DNA of 64,000 nucleotides from assembly GCF_949987535.1 (NCBI RefSeq), contig NW_026646025.1:2046001-2110000 (forward strand), in the 5' to 3' direction. This document shows positions 12,602 to 25,103 of the stretch, piece by piece. Made by a program: the position numbers and the translations under genes. Within the stretch, counting starts at the first letter, position 1, and each line of letters opens with the position of its first letter. The notes below the pieces were generated by a model. That model saw only the letters and a list, made by a program, of their open reading frames with translations. It was not told the origin of the DNA and made no database searches. This DNA comes from Balaenoptera acutorostrata (taxonomy: Eukaryota; Chordata; Mammalia; Artiodactyla; Balaenopteridae).

Positions 12602-15600
12602 ATGACCACTGTCATCACCATGCCTCATAACGGCTCTCATCTCAATGCTCCATGGCCCCTTTCATCACAATGCTCCATGAACCCTGTCATCACAATGTAC
12701 CCTGCCCTTTTCATCACAAAGCTCCGTGGGCCCTGTCCTCACAATGCTCCATGCCCTTGTCATCAAAATGCTCCAGAACTCTTGTCATCATAATGCTCCA
12801 TGCCAATGTCATCAAAATGCCCCATGACACTTGTCATCACAATGCTCCATGGCCTTTGTCATCACAATGTTCCATGGCCCCTGTCATCACAGTGCTCCAT
12901 GATACATTTCATCGCAAATCTAGATGACCACTGTCATCACAATGCCCCATGACAGATGTCATCACAATTCGCCATGGTCCTTGTCATCACAATGCTCCAT
13001 GAACCGTGTCATCACAAGGTTCCAGGACACTTGTCATCACAATGATCCAAGATCACATTCATCACAGTGCTCCATGAACCCTGTCATCTCAATGCTCCAT
13101 AGCCTTTGTATTCACAATGCTCCATGGCCCCTGTAATCACAGTGCTCCATGACCCTTTTCATCACAATGCTCCAAGACCACTCTCAACACAATGCCCCAT
13201 GACGCCTCACATCACAAATCTCCATAGCCTCTCTTACCAAAAAGCTCCATGATCGCTGTCAGCAGAATGTTCCATGACACTTTTCGTCACAATACTGCAT
13301 CACCACTGTCATCACAGAGTTCTCTGCCCATATCATCACAATGTTCCTTGTCACCTTTAATCACAATGCTCCATGCCCTTTCATCACAATGCTCCAGAAA
13401 TCTTTTTCATCGCAATGTTCCTTGACTGTGTCATCACAATGCTCCATGGCCGTCATCAGCACAATGCTCCAGAATTCTTGTCATCACAATGTTCCATGAC
13501 CGTGTCATCACAATGCTCCATGGCCCTTGTCATCACAATGCTCCGGAATTCTTCTCATCACATTGTTCCATGACCGTGTCATCACAATGCTCCATGGCCC
13601 TTGTCAGCACAATGCTCCAGAATTCCTGTCATCACAATGTTCCATGACCGTGTCATCACAATGCTCCATGGCCCTTGTCATCACAATGGTCCAGAATTCT
13701 TGTCATCACAATGTTCCATACCGTGTCATCACAATGCTCCATGGCCATTGCAATCACAATGCTCCAGAATTCTTGTCATCACAATGATCCATGGCCGTGT
13801 CATCACAATGCTCCATGGCCCTTGTCATCATAATGCTCCAGAATTCTTGTCATCACAATATTCCATGACCTTATCATCACAATGCTCCATGGCCATTGTC
13901 ATCATAATGCTCCAGAATTCTTGTCATCACAATGTTCCATGACCGTGTCATCACAATGCTCCATGGCCCTTGTCATCACAGTGCTCCAGAATTCTTTTCA
14001 TCACAATGTTACATAACCGTGTCATCACAATGCTCCATGGCCCTTGTCATGACAATGCTCCAGAATTCTTCTCATCAAAATGTTCCATGACCGTGTGAAC
14101 ACAATGCTCCATGGCCACTGTCATCACAATGCTCCAGAATTCTTGTCATCACAATGTTCCATGGCCGTGTCATCACAATGCTCCATGGCCCTTGTCATCA
14201 TAATGCTCCAGAATTCTTGTCATTACTATATTCCATGAACGTGTCATCACAATGCTCTATGGCACTTGTCACCAGAATGCTCCAGAATTCTTGTCATCAC
14301 AATGTTCCATGACCGTGTCATCACAATGCTCCATATCCTTTGTCATCAGAATGCTCCAGAATTCTTGTCATCACAATGTTCCATGGCCGTGTCATCACAA
14401 TGCTCCATGGCCCTTGTCATCACAATGCTCCGGAATTCTTCTCATTACATTGTTCCATGACCGTGTCATCACAATGCTCTATGGCCCTTTTCAGCACAAT
14501 GCTCCAGAATTCTTGTCATCAAAATGTTCCATGACCGTGTCATCACAATGCTCCATGGCCCTTGTCAGCACAATGTTCCATGACATTTTTGTCACAATAC
14601 TCCATGACCACTGTCATCACAGAGTTTTCTGCCCATATCATCACAATGTTCCTTGTCACCTTTAATCACAAAGCTCCATGCCCTTTCATCACAATGCTCC
14701 AGAAATCTTGTCTTCGCAATGTTCCTTGACCATGTCATCATAATGCTCCATGGCCCTTGTCATCACAATGCTGCAGAATTCTTGTCATCACAATGATCCA
14801 TGACAGTGTCATCACAATGCTCCATGGCCCTTGTCAGCACAATGCTCCAGAATTCTTCTCATGACAATGTTCCATGACCGTGTCATCACAAAGCGCCATG
14901 GCCCTTGTCATCGCAATGCTGCAGAATTCTTGTCATCACAATGTTCCATGACCGTATCATCACAATGCTCCATGACCCTTGTCATCACAATGCTCCAGAA
15001 TTCTTGTCATCACAATGTTCCATGACCATGTCATCACAATGGTCCATGGCCCTAGTCAGCACAATGCTCCAGAATTCTTGTCATCACAATGTTCCATGAC
15101 TGTGTCATCACAATGCTACCTGACCCTGGTCATCACAGTTCTCCATGACCTTTGTCATCACAATGCTCTATGTCGCTTTTCATCACAATTCTCAATGACC
15201 ACTTTAATCACTATGCTCGCTGACCATTTTCATCATATTTCTCTAGTGTCATTTCAATACCCCATGGCCCCTTTCTTCACAATGCTCCATGATGCCTGTC
15301 ATCACAATGCTCCACGGCTTTTGTTATCACAATGCTCCAGGACCAGTTTCATCACAATTCTCCATCCCCTTTGTCATCATGGTGCACAATGAAACCTTTC
15401 ATTAAAATGCTCCATGTCACTAGTCATCACAATACTCCATGGCCTTTATCGTCACAATGCTCCCATCTACTTTTCCTCACGATGTTCCATGAATACTTTC
15501 ATCACATTACTCCATGGCCATTGTCATCACAATAGTCCATACCCTTGTCAACACAATGCTGCATAATCCCTGTCATCACAATTCTCCATGACTGCTGTCA

Positions 15601-15912
15601 TCACAGTAATCCAGGACAATTTTCATCACAGTGCTTCATGCCCCCAGTCATCACAGTGCTCCATGATACCTTTCATCACAATTCCTAGATGATCAATGTC
15701 ACACAATGCCCCATGACACTTGTCATCACAATTCGCTATGACCCTTGTCATCACAATACTCGATGAACCGTGTCATCACAGTGTTCCAGGACACATGTCA
15801 TCACAATGATCCATGTCTACTTCCATCACAATGCTCCAATACCCCTGTCATCACAATGCTCCATGGCCCCTGTTATCATATTGCTCCATGATCTCTTTCA
15901 TCACAATGCTCC
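12602..15912 (+). repeat. HOR unit 6 (3311 bp), two trimer arrays
   Basis: Block A runs to about 13390 and the first trimer array from there to about 14571. A GAGTTTTC linker follows (about 14572-14683), then a second trimer array (to about 15115), then block C. Private marks from about 15118 onward (CTACCTGACC, CATTTCAATACC, CCACGGCTTTTG, CATGTCACTAG) reappear 21,792 bp downstream in unit 16. Confidence 0.88.
14572..14683 (+). repeat. GAGTTTTC linker, copy 5
   Basis: A linker between the two trimer arrays of unit 6. It shares GAGTTTTCTGCCC and AATCACAAAGCTCC with copy 4. No linker of this type is seen to the right of this point. Confidence 0.84.
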
Positions 15913-17771
15913 ATGACCACTGTCATCACCATGCCTCATAACGGCTCTCATCTCAATGCTCCATGGCCCCTTTCATCACAATGCTCCATGAACCCTGTCA
16001 TCACAATGTACCCTGCCCTTTTCATCACAAAGCTCCGTGGGCCCTGTCATCACAATGCTCCATGCCCTTGTCATCAAAATGCTCCAGAACACTTGTCATC
16101 ATAATGCTTCATGCCAATGTCATCAAAAAGCCCCATGACACTTGTCATCACAATGCTCCATGGCCTTTGTCATCACAATGTTCCATGGCCCCTGTCATCA
16201 CAGTGCTCCATGACACCTTTCATCGCAAATCTAGATGACCACTGTCATCACAATGCCCCATGACAGATGTCATCACAATTCGCCATGGTCCTTGTCATCA
16301 CAATGCTCCATGAACCGTGTCATCACAAGGTTCCAGGACACTTGTCATCACAATGACCCAAGATCACATTCATCACGGTGCTCCATGAACCCTGTCATCT
16401 CAATGCTCCATAGCCTTTGTATTAACAATGCTCCATGGCCCCTGTAATCACAGTGCTCCATGACCCTTTTCATCACAATGCTCCAAGACCGCTCTCAACA
16501 CAATGCCCCATGACGCCTGACATCACAAATCTCCATAGCCTCTCTTACCAATAAGCTCCATGATCGCTGTCAGCAGAATGTTCCATGACACTTTTCGTCA
16601 CAATACTGCATGACCACTGTCATCACAGAGTTCTCTGCCCATATCATCACAATGTTCCTTGTCACCTTTAATCACAATGCTCCATGACCTTTCATCACAA
16701 TGCTCCAGAAATCTTTTTCATCGCAATGTTCCTTGACTGTGTCATCACAATGCTCCATGGCCGTCATCAGCACAATGCTCCAGAATTCTTGTCATCACAA
16801 TGTTCCATGACCGTGTCATCACAATGCTCCATGGCCCTTGTCATCACAATGCTCCGGAATTCTTCTCATCACATTTTTCCATGACCGTGTCATCACAATG
16901 CTCCATGGCCCTTGTCAGCACAATTCTCCAGAATTCCTGTCATCACAATGTTCCATGACCGTGTCATCACAATGCTACATGACCCTGGTCATCACAGTTC
17001 TCCATGACCTTTGTCATCACAATGCTCTATGTCGCTTTTCATCACAATTCTCAATGACCACTTTAATCACTATGCTCGCTGACCATTTTCATCATATTTC
17101 TCTAGTGTCATTACAATACCCCATGGCCCCTTTCTTCACAATGCTCCATGATGCCTGTCATCACAATGCTCCATGGCTTTTGTTATCACAATGCTCCAGG
17201 ACCAGTTTCATCACAATTCTCCGTCCCCTTTGTCATCATGGTGCACAATGAAACCTTTCATTAAAATGCTCCATGACACTAGTCATCACAATACTCCATG
17301 GCCTTTATCGTCACAATGCTCCCATCTACTTTTCCTCACGATGTTCCATGAATACTTTCATCACATTGCTCCATGACCATTGTCATCACAATAGTCCATA
17401 CCCTTGTCAACACAATGCTGCATAATCCCTGTCATCACAATACTCCATGACTGCTGTCATCACAGTAATCCAGGACAATTTTCATCACAGTGCTTCATGC
17501 CCCCAGTCATCACAGTGCTCCATGATACCTTTCATCACAATTCCTAGATGATCAATGTCACACAATGCCCCATGACACTTGTCATCACAATTCGCTATGA
17601 CCCTTGTCATCACAATACTCGATGAACCGTGTCATCACAGTGTTCCAGGACACATGTCATCACAATGATCCATGTCTACTTCCATCACAATGCTCCAATA
17701 TCCCTGTCATCACAATGCTCCATGGCCCCTGTTATCATATTGCTCCATGATCTCTTTCATCACAATGCTCC
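15913..17771 (+). repeat. HOR unit 7 (1859 bp)
   Basis: A compact standard unit with a trimer array of only about 275 bp (16702-16975) and block C from 16976. Block C carries the 1-base deletion GTCACACAATG instead of GTCATCACAATG. Marks GTATTAACAATG (about 16421) and ACAATTCTCCAG (about 16921) recur in unit 17. Confidence 0.9.
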
Positions 17772-19505
17772 ATGACCACTGTCATCACCATGCCTCATAA
17801 CGGCTCTCATCTCAATGCTCCATGGCCCCTTTCATCACAATGCTCCATGAACCCTGTCATCACAATGTACCCTGCCCTTTTCATCACAAAGCTCCGTGGG
17901 CCCTGTCATCACAATGCTCCATGCCCTTGTCATCAAAATGCTCCAGAACTCTTGTCATCATAATGCTCCATGCCAATGTCATCAAAAAGCCCCATGACAC
18001 TTGTCATCACAATGCTCCATGGCCTTTGTCATCACAATGTTCCATGGCCCCTGTCATCACAGTGCTCCATGATACCTTTCATCGCAAATCTAGATGACCA
18101 CTGTCATCACAATGCCCCATGACAGATGTCATCACAATTCGCCATGGTCCTTGTCATCACAATGCTCCATGAACCGTGTCAGCACAAGGTTCCAGGACAC
18201 TTGTCATCACAATGACCCAAGATCACATTCATCACGGTGCTCCATGAACCCTGTCATCTCAATGCTCCATAGCCTTTGTATTCACAATGCTCCATGGCCC
18301 CTGTAATCACAGTGCTCCATGACCCTTTTCATCACAATGCTCCAAGACCGCTCTCAACACAATGCCCCATGACGCCTGACATCACAAATCTCCATAGCCT
18401 CTCTTACCAATAAGCTCCATGATCGCTGTCGGCAGAATGTTCCATGACACTTTTCGTCACAATACTGCATGACCACTGTCATCACAGAGTTCTCTGCCCA
18501 TATCATCACAATGTTCCTTGTCCCCTTTAATCACAATGCTCCATGCCCTTTCATCACAATGCTCCAGAAATCTTTTTCATCGCAATGTTCCTTGACTGTG
18601 TCATCACAATGCTCCATGGCCGTCATCAGCACAATGCTCCAGAATTCTTGTCATCACAATGTTCCATGACCGTGTCATCACAATGCTCCATGGCCCTTGT
18701 CATCACAATGCTCCGGAATTCTTCTCATCACATTGTTCCATGACCGTGTCATCACAATGCTCCATGGCCCATGTCAGCACAATGCTCCAGAATTCCTGTC
18801 ATCACAATGTTCCATGACCGTGTCATCACAATGCTACATGACCCTGGTCATCACAGTTCTCCATGACCTTTGTCATCACAATGCTCTATGTCGCTTTTCA
18901 TCACAATTCTCAATGACCACTTTAATCACTATGCTCGCTGACCATTTTCATCATATTTCTCTAGTGTCATTACAATACCCCATGGCCCCTTTCTTCACAA
19001 TGCTCCATGATGCCTGTCATCACAATGCTCCATGGCTTTTGTTATCACAATGCTCCAGGACCAGTTTCATCACAATTCTCCATCCCCTTTGTCATCATGG
19101 TGCACAATGAAACCTTTCATTAAAATGCTCCATGACACTAGTCATCACAATACTCCATGGCCTTTATCGTCACAATGCTCCCATGCACTTTTCCTCACGA
19201 TGTTCCATGAATACTTTCATCACATTGCTCCATGACCATTGTCATCACAATAGTCCATACCCTTGTCAACACAATGCTGCCTAATCCATGTCATTACAAT
19301 GCCCCATGACACCTGTCATCACAATTCGCTATGACCCTTGTCATCACAATACTCGATGAACCGTGTCATCACAGTGTTACAGGACACATGTCATCACAAT
19401 GATCCATGACTACTTCCATCACAATGCTCCAATACCCCTGTCATCACAATGCTCCATGGCCCCTCTTATCATATTGCTCCATGATCTCTTTCTTCACAAT
19501 GCTCC
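17772..19505 (+). repeat. HOR unit 8 (1734 bp), short block C
   Basis: Block A and the trimer array (about 18561-18834) resemble unit 7. Block C lacks 125 bp, exactly five monomers, joining GCTGCCTAATCC directly to ATGTCATTACAATGCCCC near 19276. Every unit with this short block C is followed by an A-prime unit. A private CCTTGTCCCCTTT near 18518 is found again near 42050 in unit 19. Confidence 0.9.
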
Positions 19506-21288
19506 ATCACAACTGTCATCACCATGCCTCATGACGCCTGTCATCTCAATGCTCCATGGCCCCTTTCATCAAAATGCTCCATGACCCAGTCATCACAATG
19601 TACCCATCCCTTTTCATCACAAAGCTCCATGGGCCCTGTCGTCTCAATGCTCCATGCACTTGTCTTCAAAATGCTCCACAACTCTTGTGATCATAATGCT
19701 CCATGCCAATGTCATCAAAATGCCCCATGACACTTGTCATCACAATGCTCCATGGCATTTGAAATCACAATGTTCCATGGCCCCTGTCATCACAGTGCTC
19801 CATGATACCTTTCATCACAATTCTAGATGACCACTGTCATCACAATGCCCCATGACAGATGTTATCACAATTCACCATGGTCCTTGTCATCACAATGCTC
19901 CATGAACCGTGTCATCACAAGGTTCCAGGACACTTGTCATCACAATGAACCATGATGACATTCATCACAGTGCTCCATGAACCCTGTCATCTCAATGTTC
20001 CATAGCCTTTGTATTCACAATGCTCCATGGCCCCTGTAATCACAGTGCTCCATGACCCCTTTCATCACAATGCTCCAAAACCGCTGTCATCACAATGCCC
20101 CATGACGCCTGCCATCACAAATCTCCATGGCCTCTCTTACCAAAGAGCTCCATGATCCCTGTCAGCACAATGTTCCATGACACTTTTCGTCACAATACTC
20201 CATGTCCTGTCTCATCACAGAGTTCTCTGCCCATATCATCACAATGTTCCTTGTCACCTTTAATCACAATGCTCCATACCCTTTCACCACAATGCTCCAT
20301 AAATCTTGTCATCGCAATGTTCCTTGACCGTGTCATCACAATGCTCCATGGCCATTGTCATCACGATGCTCCAGAATTCTTGTCATCACAATGTTCCATG
20401 ACCATGTCATCACAATGGTCCATGGCCCTTGTCAGCACAATGCTCCAGAATTCTTGTCATCACAATGTTCCATGACCGTGTCATCACAATGCTACATGAC
20501 CCTGGTCATCACAGTTCTCCATGACCTTTGTCATCACAATGCTCTATGTCGCTTTTCATCACAATTCTCAATGACCACTTTAATCACTATGCTCGCTGAC
20601 CATTTTCATCATATTTCTCTAGTGTCATTACAATACCCCATGGCCCCTTTCTTCACAATGCTCCATGATGCCTGTCATCACAATGCTCCATGGCTTTTGT
20701 TATCACAATGCTCCAGGACCAGTTTCATCACAATTCTCAATCCCCTTTGTCATCATGGTGCACAATGAACCCTTTCATTAAAATGCTGCATGACACTAGT
20801 CATCACAATACTCCATGGCCTTTATCGTCACAATGCTCCCATCTACTTTTCCTCACGATGTTCCATGAATACTTTCATCACATTGCTCCATGACCATTGT
20901 CATCACAATAGTCCATACCCTTGTCAACACAATGCTGCATAATCCCTGTCATCACAATTCTCCATGACTGCTGTCATCACAGTAATCCAGGACAATTTTC
21001 ATCACAGTGCTTCATGCCCCCAGTCATCACAGTGCTCCATGATACCTTTCATCACAATTCCTAGATGATCAATGTCACACAATGCCCCATGACACTTGTC
21101 ATCACAATTCGCTATGACCCTTGTCATCACAATACTCGATGAACCGTGTCATCACAGTGTTCCAGGACACATGTCATCACAATGATCCATGTCTACTTCC
21201 ATCACAATGCTCCAATACCCCTGTCATCACAATGCTCCATGGCCCATGTTATCATATTGCTCCATGATCTCTTTCATCACAATGCTCC
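19506..21288 (+). repeat. HOR unit 9 (1783 bp), A-prime
   Basis: It begins with the diverged A-prime block (CCATCACAACTGTC, CTCATGACGCCTG in place of CTCATAACGGCTC). The trimer array is the shortest class, about 200 bp (20294-20492), opened by CTCCATAAATC. Block C from 20493 is full length with the ATCTAC variant. The unit is repeated 23,526 bp downstream as unit 20, with local differences in A-prime. Confidence 0.9.
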
Positions 21289-23148
21289 ATGACCACTGTC
21301 ATCACCATGCCTCATAACGGCTCTCATCTCAATGCTCCATGGCCCCTTTCATCACAATGCTCCATGAACCCTGTCATCACAATGTACCCTGCCCTTTTCA
21401 TCACAAAGCTCCGTGGGCCCTGTCATCACAATGCTCCATGCCCTTGTCATCAAAATGCTCCAGAACTCTTGTCATCATAATGCTCCATGCCAATGTCATC
21501 AAAAAGCCCCATGACACTTGTCATCACAATGCTCCATGGCCTTTGTCATCACAATGTTCCATGGCCCCTGTCATCACAGTGCTCCATGATACCTTTCATC
21601 GCAAATCTAGATGACCACTGTCATCACAATGCCCCATGACAGATGTCATCACAATTCGCCATGGTCCTTGTCATCACAATGCTCCATGAACCGTGTCATC
21701 ACAAGGTTCCAGGACACTTGTCATCACAATGACCCAAGATCACATTCATCACGGTGCTCCATGAACCCTGTCATCTCAATGCTCCATAGCCTTTGTATTC
21801 ACAATGCTCCATGGGCCCTGTAATCACAGTGCTCCATGACCCTTTTCATCACAATGCTCCAAGACCGCTCTCAACACAATGCCCCATGACGCCTGACATC
21901 ACAAATCTCCATAGCCTCTCTTACCAAAAAGCTCCATGATCGCTGTCAGCAGAATGTTCCATGACACTTTTCGTCACAATACTGCATGACCACTGTCTTC
22001 ACACAGTTCTCTGCCCATATCATCACAATGTTCCTTGTCACCTTTAATCACAATGCTCCATGCCCTTTCATCACAATGCTCCAGAAATCTTTTTCATCGC
22101 AATGTTCCTTGACTGTGTCATCACAATGCTCCATGGCCGTCATCAGCACAATGCTCCAGAATTCTTGTCATCACAATGTTCCATGACCGTGTCACCACAA
22201 TGCTTCATGGCCCTTGTCATCACAATGCTCCGGAATTCTTCTCATCACATTGTTCTATGACCGTGTCATCACAATGCTCCATGGCCCTTTTCAGCACAAT
22301 GCTCCAGAATTCTTGTCATCACAATGTTCCATGACCGTGTCATCACAATGCTACATGACCCTGGTCATCACAGTTCTCCATGACTTTTGTCATCACAATG
22401 CTCTATGTCGCTTTTCATCACAATTCTCAATGACCACTTTAATCACTTTGCTCGCTGACCATTTTCATCATATTTCTCTAGTGTCATTACAATACCCCAT
22501 GGCCCCTTTCTTCACAATGCTCCATGATGCCTGTCATCACAATGCTCCATGGCTTTTGTTATCACAATGCTCCAGGACCAGTTTCATCACAATTCTCCAT
22601 CCCCTTTGTCATCATGGTGCACAATGAAACCTTTTATTAAAATGCTCCATGACACTAGTCATCACAATACTCCATGGCCTTTATCGTCACAATGCTCCCA
22701 TCTACTTTTCCTCAGGATGTTCCATGAATACTTTCATCACATTGCTCCATGACCATTGTCATCACAATAGTCCATACCCTTGTCAACACAATGCTGCATA
22801 ATCCCTGTCATCACAATTCTCCATGACTGCTGTCATCACAGTAATCCAGGACAATTTTCATCACAGTGCTTCATGCCCCCAGTCATCACAGTGCTCCATG
22901 ATACCTTTCATCACAATTCCTAGATGATCAATGTCATCACAATGCCCGATGACACTTGTCATCACAATTCGCTATGACCCTTGTCATCACAATACTCGAT
23001 GAACCGTGTCATCACAGTGTTCCAGGACACATGTCATCACAATGATCTATGTCTACTTCCATCACAATGCTCCAATACCCCTATCATCACAATGCTCCAT
23101 GGCTCCTGTTATCATATTGCTCCATGATCTCTTTCATCACAATGCTCC
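21289..23148 (+). repeat. HOR unit 10 (1860 bp)
   Basis: A standard unit with trimers at about 22078-22351. Diagnostic marks are CATGGGCCCTG (21813), TCACACAGTTCTC, TTTTATTAAAATG, CTCAGGATG and CCCGATGAC. It has GTCATCACAATG where unit 7 has the 1-base deletion, which explains 1860 against 1859 bp. Near-identical copies are the 3' part of unit 18 and unit 21. Confidence 0.9.
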
Positions 23149-25103
23149 ATAACCACTCTCATCACCATGCCTCATAACGGCTCTCATCTCAATGCTTCAT
23201 GGCCCCTTTCATCACAATGCTCCATGAACCCTGTCATCACAATGTACCCTGCCCTTTTCATCACAAAGCTCCGTGGGCCCTTTCATCACAATGCTCCATG
23301 CCCTTGTCATCAAAATGCTCCAGAACTCTTGTCATTATAATGCTCCATGCCAATGTCATCAAAAAGCCCCATGACACTTGTCATCACAATGCTCCATGGC
23401 CTTTGTCATCACAATGTTCCATGGCCCCTGTCATCACAGTGCTCCATGATACCTTTCATCGCAAATCTAGATGACCACTGTCATCACAATGCCCCATGAC
23501 AGATGTCATCACAATTCGCCATGGTCCTTGTCATCACAATGCTCCATGAACCGTGTCATCACAAGGTTCCAGGACACTTGTCATCACAATGACCCAAGAT
23601 CACATTCATCACGGTGCTCCATGAACCCTGTCATCTCAATGCTCCATAGCCTTTGTATTCACTATGCTCCATGGCCCCTGTAATCACAGTGCTCCATGAC
23701 ACTTTTCATCACAATGCTCCAAGAACGCTCTCAACACAATGCCCCATGACGCCTGACATCACAAATCTCCATAGCCTCTCTTACCAAAAAGCTCAATGAT
23801 CGCTGTCAGCAGAATGTTCCATGACAATTTTCGTCACAATACTGCATGACCACTGTCATCACAGAGTTCTCTGCCCATATCATCACAATGTTCCTTGTCA
23901 CCTTTAATCACAATGCTCCATGCCCTTTCATCACAATGCTCCAGAAATCTTTTTCATCGCAATGTTCCTTGACTGTGTCATCACAATGCTCCATGGCCGT
24001 CATCAGCACAATGCTCCAGAATTCTTGTCATCACAATGTTCCATGACCGTGTCATCACAATGCTCCATATCCTTTGTCATCAGAATGCTCCAGAATTCTT
24101 GTCATCAAAATGTTCCATGACCGTGTCATCACAATGCTCCATGGCCCTTTTCAGCACAATGCTCCAGAATTCCTGTCATCACAATGTTCCATGACCGTGT
24201 CATCACAATGCTCCATGGCCCTTGTCATCACAATGCTCCAAAATTCTTGTCATCACAATGTTCCATACCGTGTCATCACAATGCTCCATGGCCATTGTCA
24301 TCACAATGCTCCAGAATTCTTGTCATCACAATGTTCCATGACCATGTCATCACAATGGTCCATGGCCCTTGTCAGCACAATGCTCCAGAATTCTTGTCAT
24401 CACAATGTTCCATGACCGTGTCATCACAATGCTACATGACCCTGGTCATCACAGTTCTCCATGACCTTTGTCATCACAATGCTCTATGTCGCTTTTCATC
24501 ACAATTCTCAATGACCACTTTAATCACTATGCTCGCTGACCATTTTCATCATATTTCTCTAGTATCATTACAATACCCCATGGCCCCTTTCTTCACAATG
24601 CTCCATGATGCCTGTCATCACAATGCTCCATGGCTTTTGTTATCACAATGCTCCAGGACCAGTTTCATCACAATTCTCCATCCCCTTTGTCATCATGGTG
24701 CACAATGAAACCTTTCATTAAAATGCTCCATGACACTAGTCATCACAATACTCCATGGCCTTTATCGTCACAATGCTCCCATGCACTTTTCCTCACGATG
24801 TTCCATGAATACTTTCATCACATTGCTCCATGACCATTGTCATCACAATAGTCCATACCCTTGTCAACACAATGCTGCCTAATCCATGTCATTACAATGC
24901 CCCATGACACCTGTCATCACAATTCGCTATGACCCTTGTCATCACAATACTCGATGAACCGTGTCATCACAGTGTTACAGGACACATGTCATCACAATGA
25001 TCCATGACTACTTCCATCACAATGCTCCAATACCCCTGTCATCACAATGCTCCATGGCCCCTCTTATCATATTGCTCCATGATCTCTTTCTTCACAATGC
25101 TCC
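23149..25103 (+). repeat. HOR unit 11 (1955 bp), short block C
   Basis: The start is mutated to ATAACCACTC. The trimer array is about 495 bp (23938-24432). Unit length equals unit 8 plus three trimers minus 1 bp, and the missing base is in the 23-bp monomer TTCCATACCGTG near 24265. Block C is the 125-bp-deleted form. Copies: unit 22 (+23,526) and unit 25 (+31,193). Confidence 0.9.
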
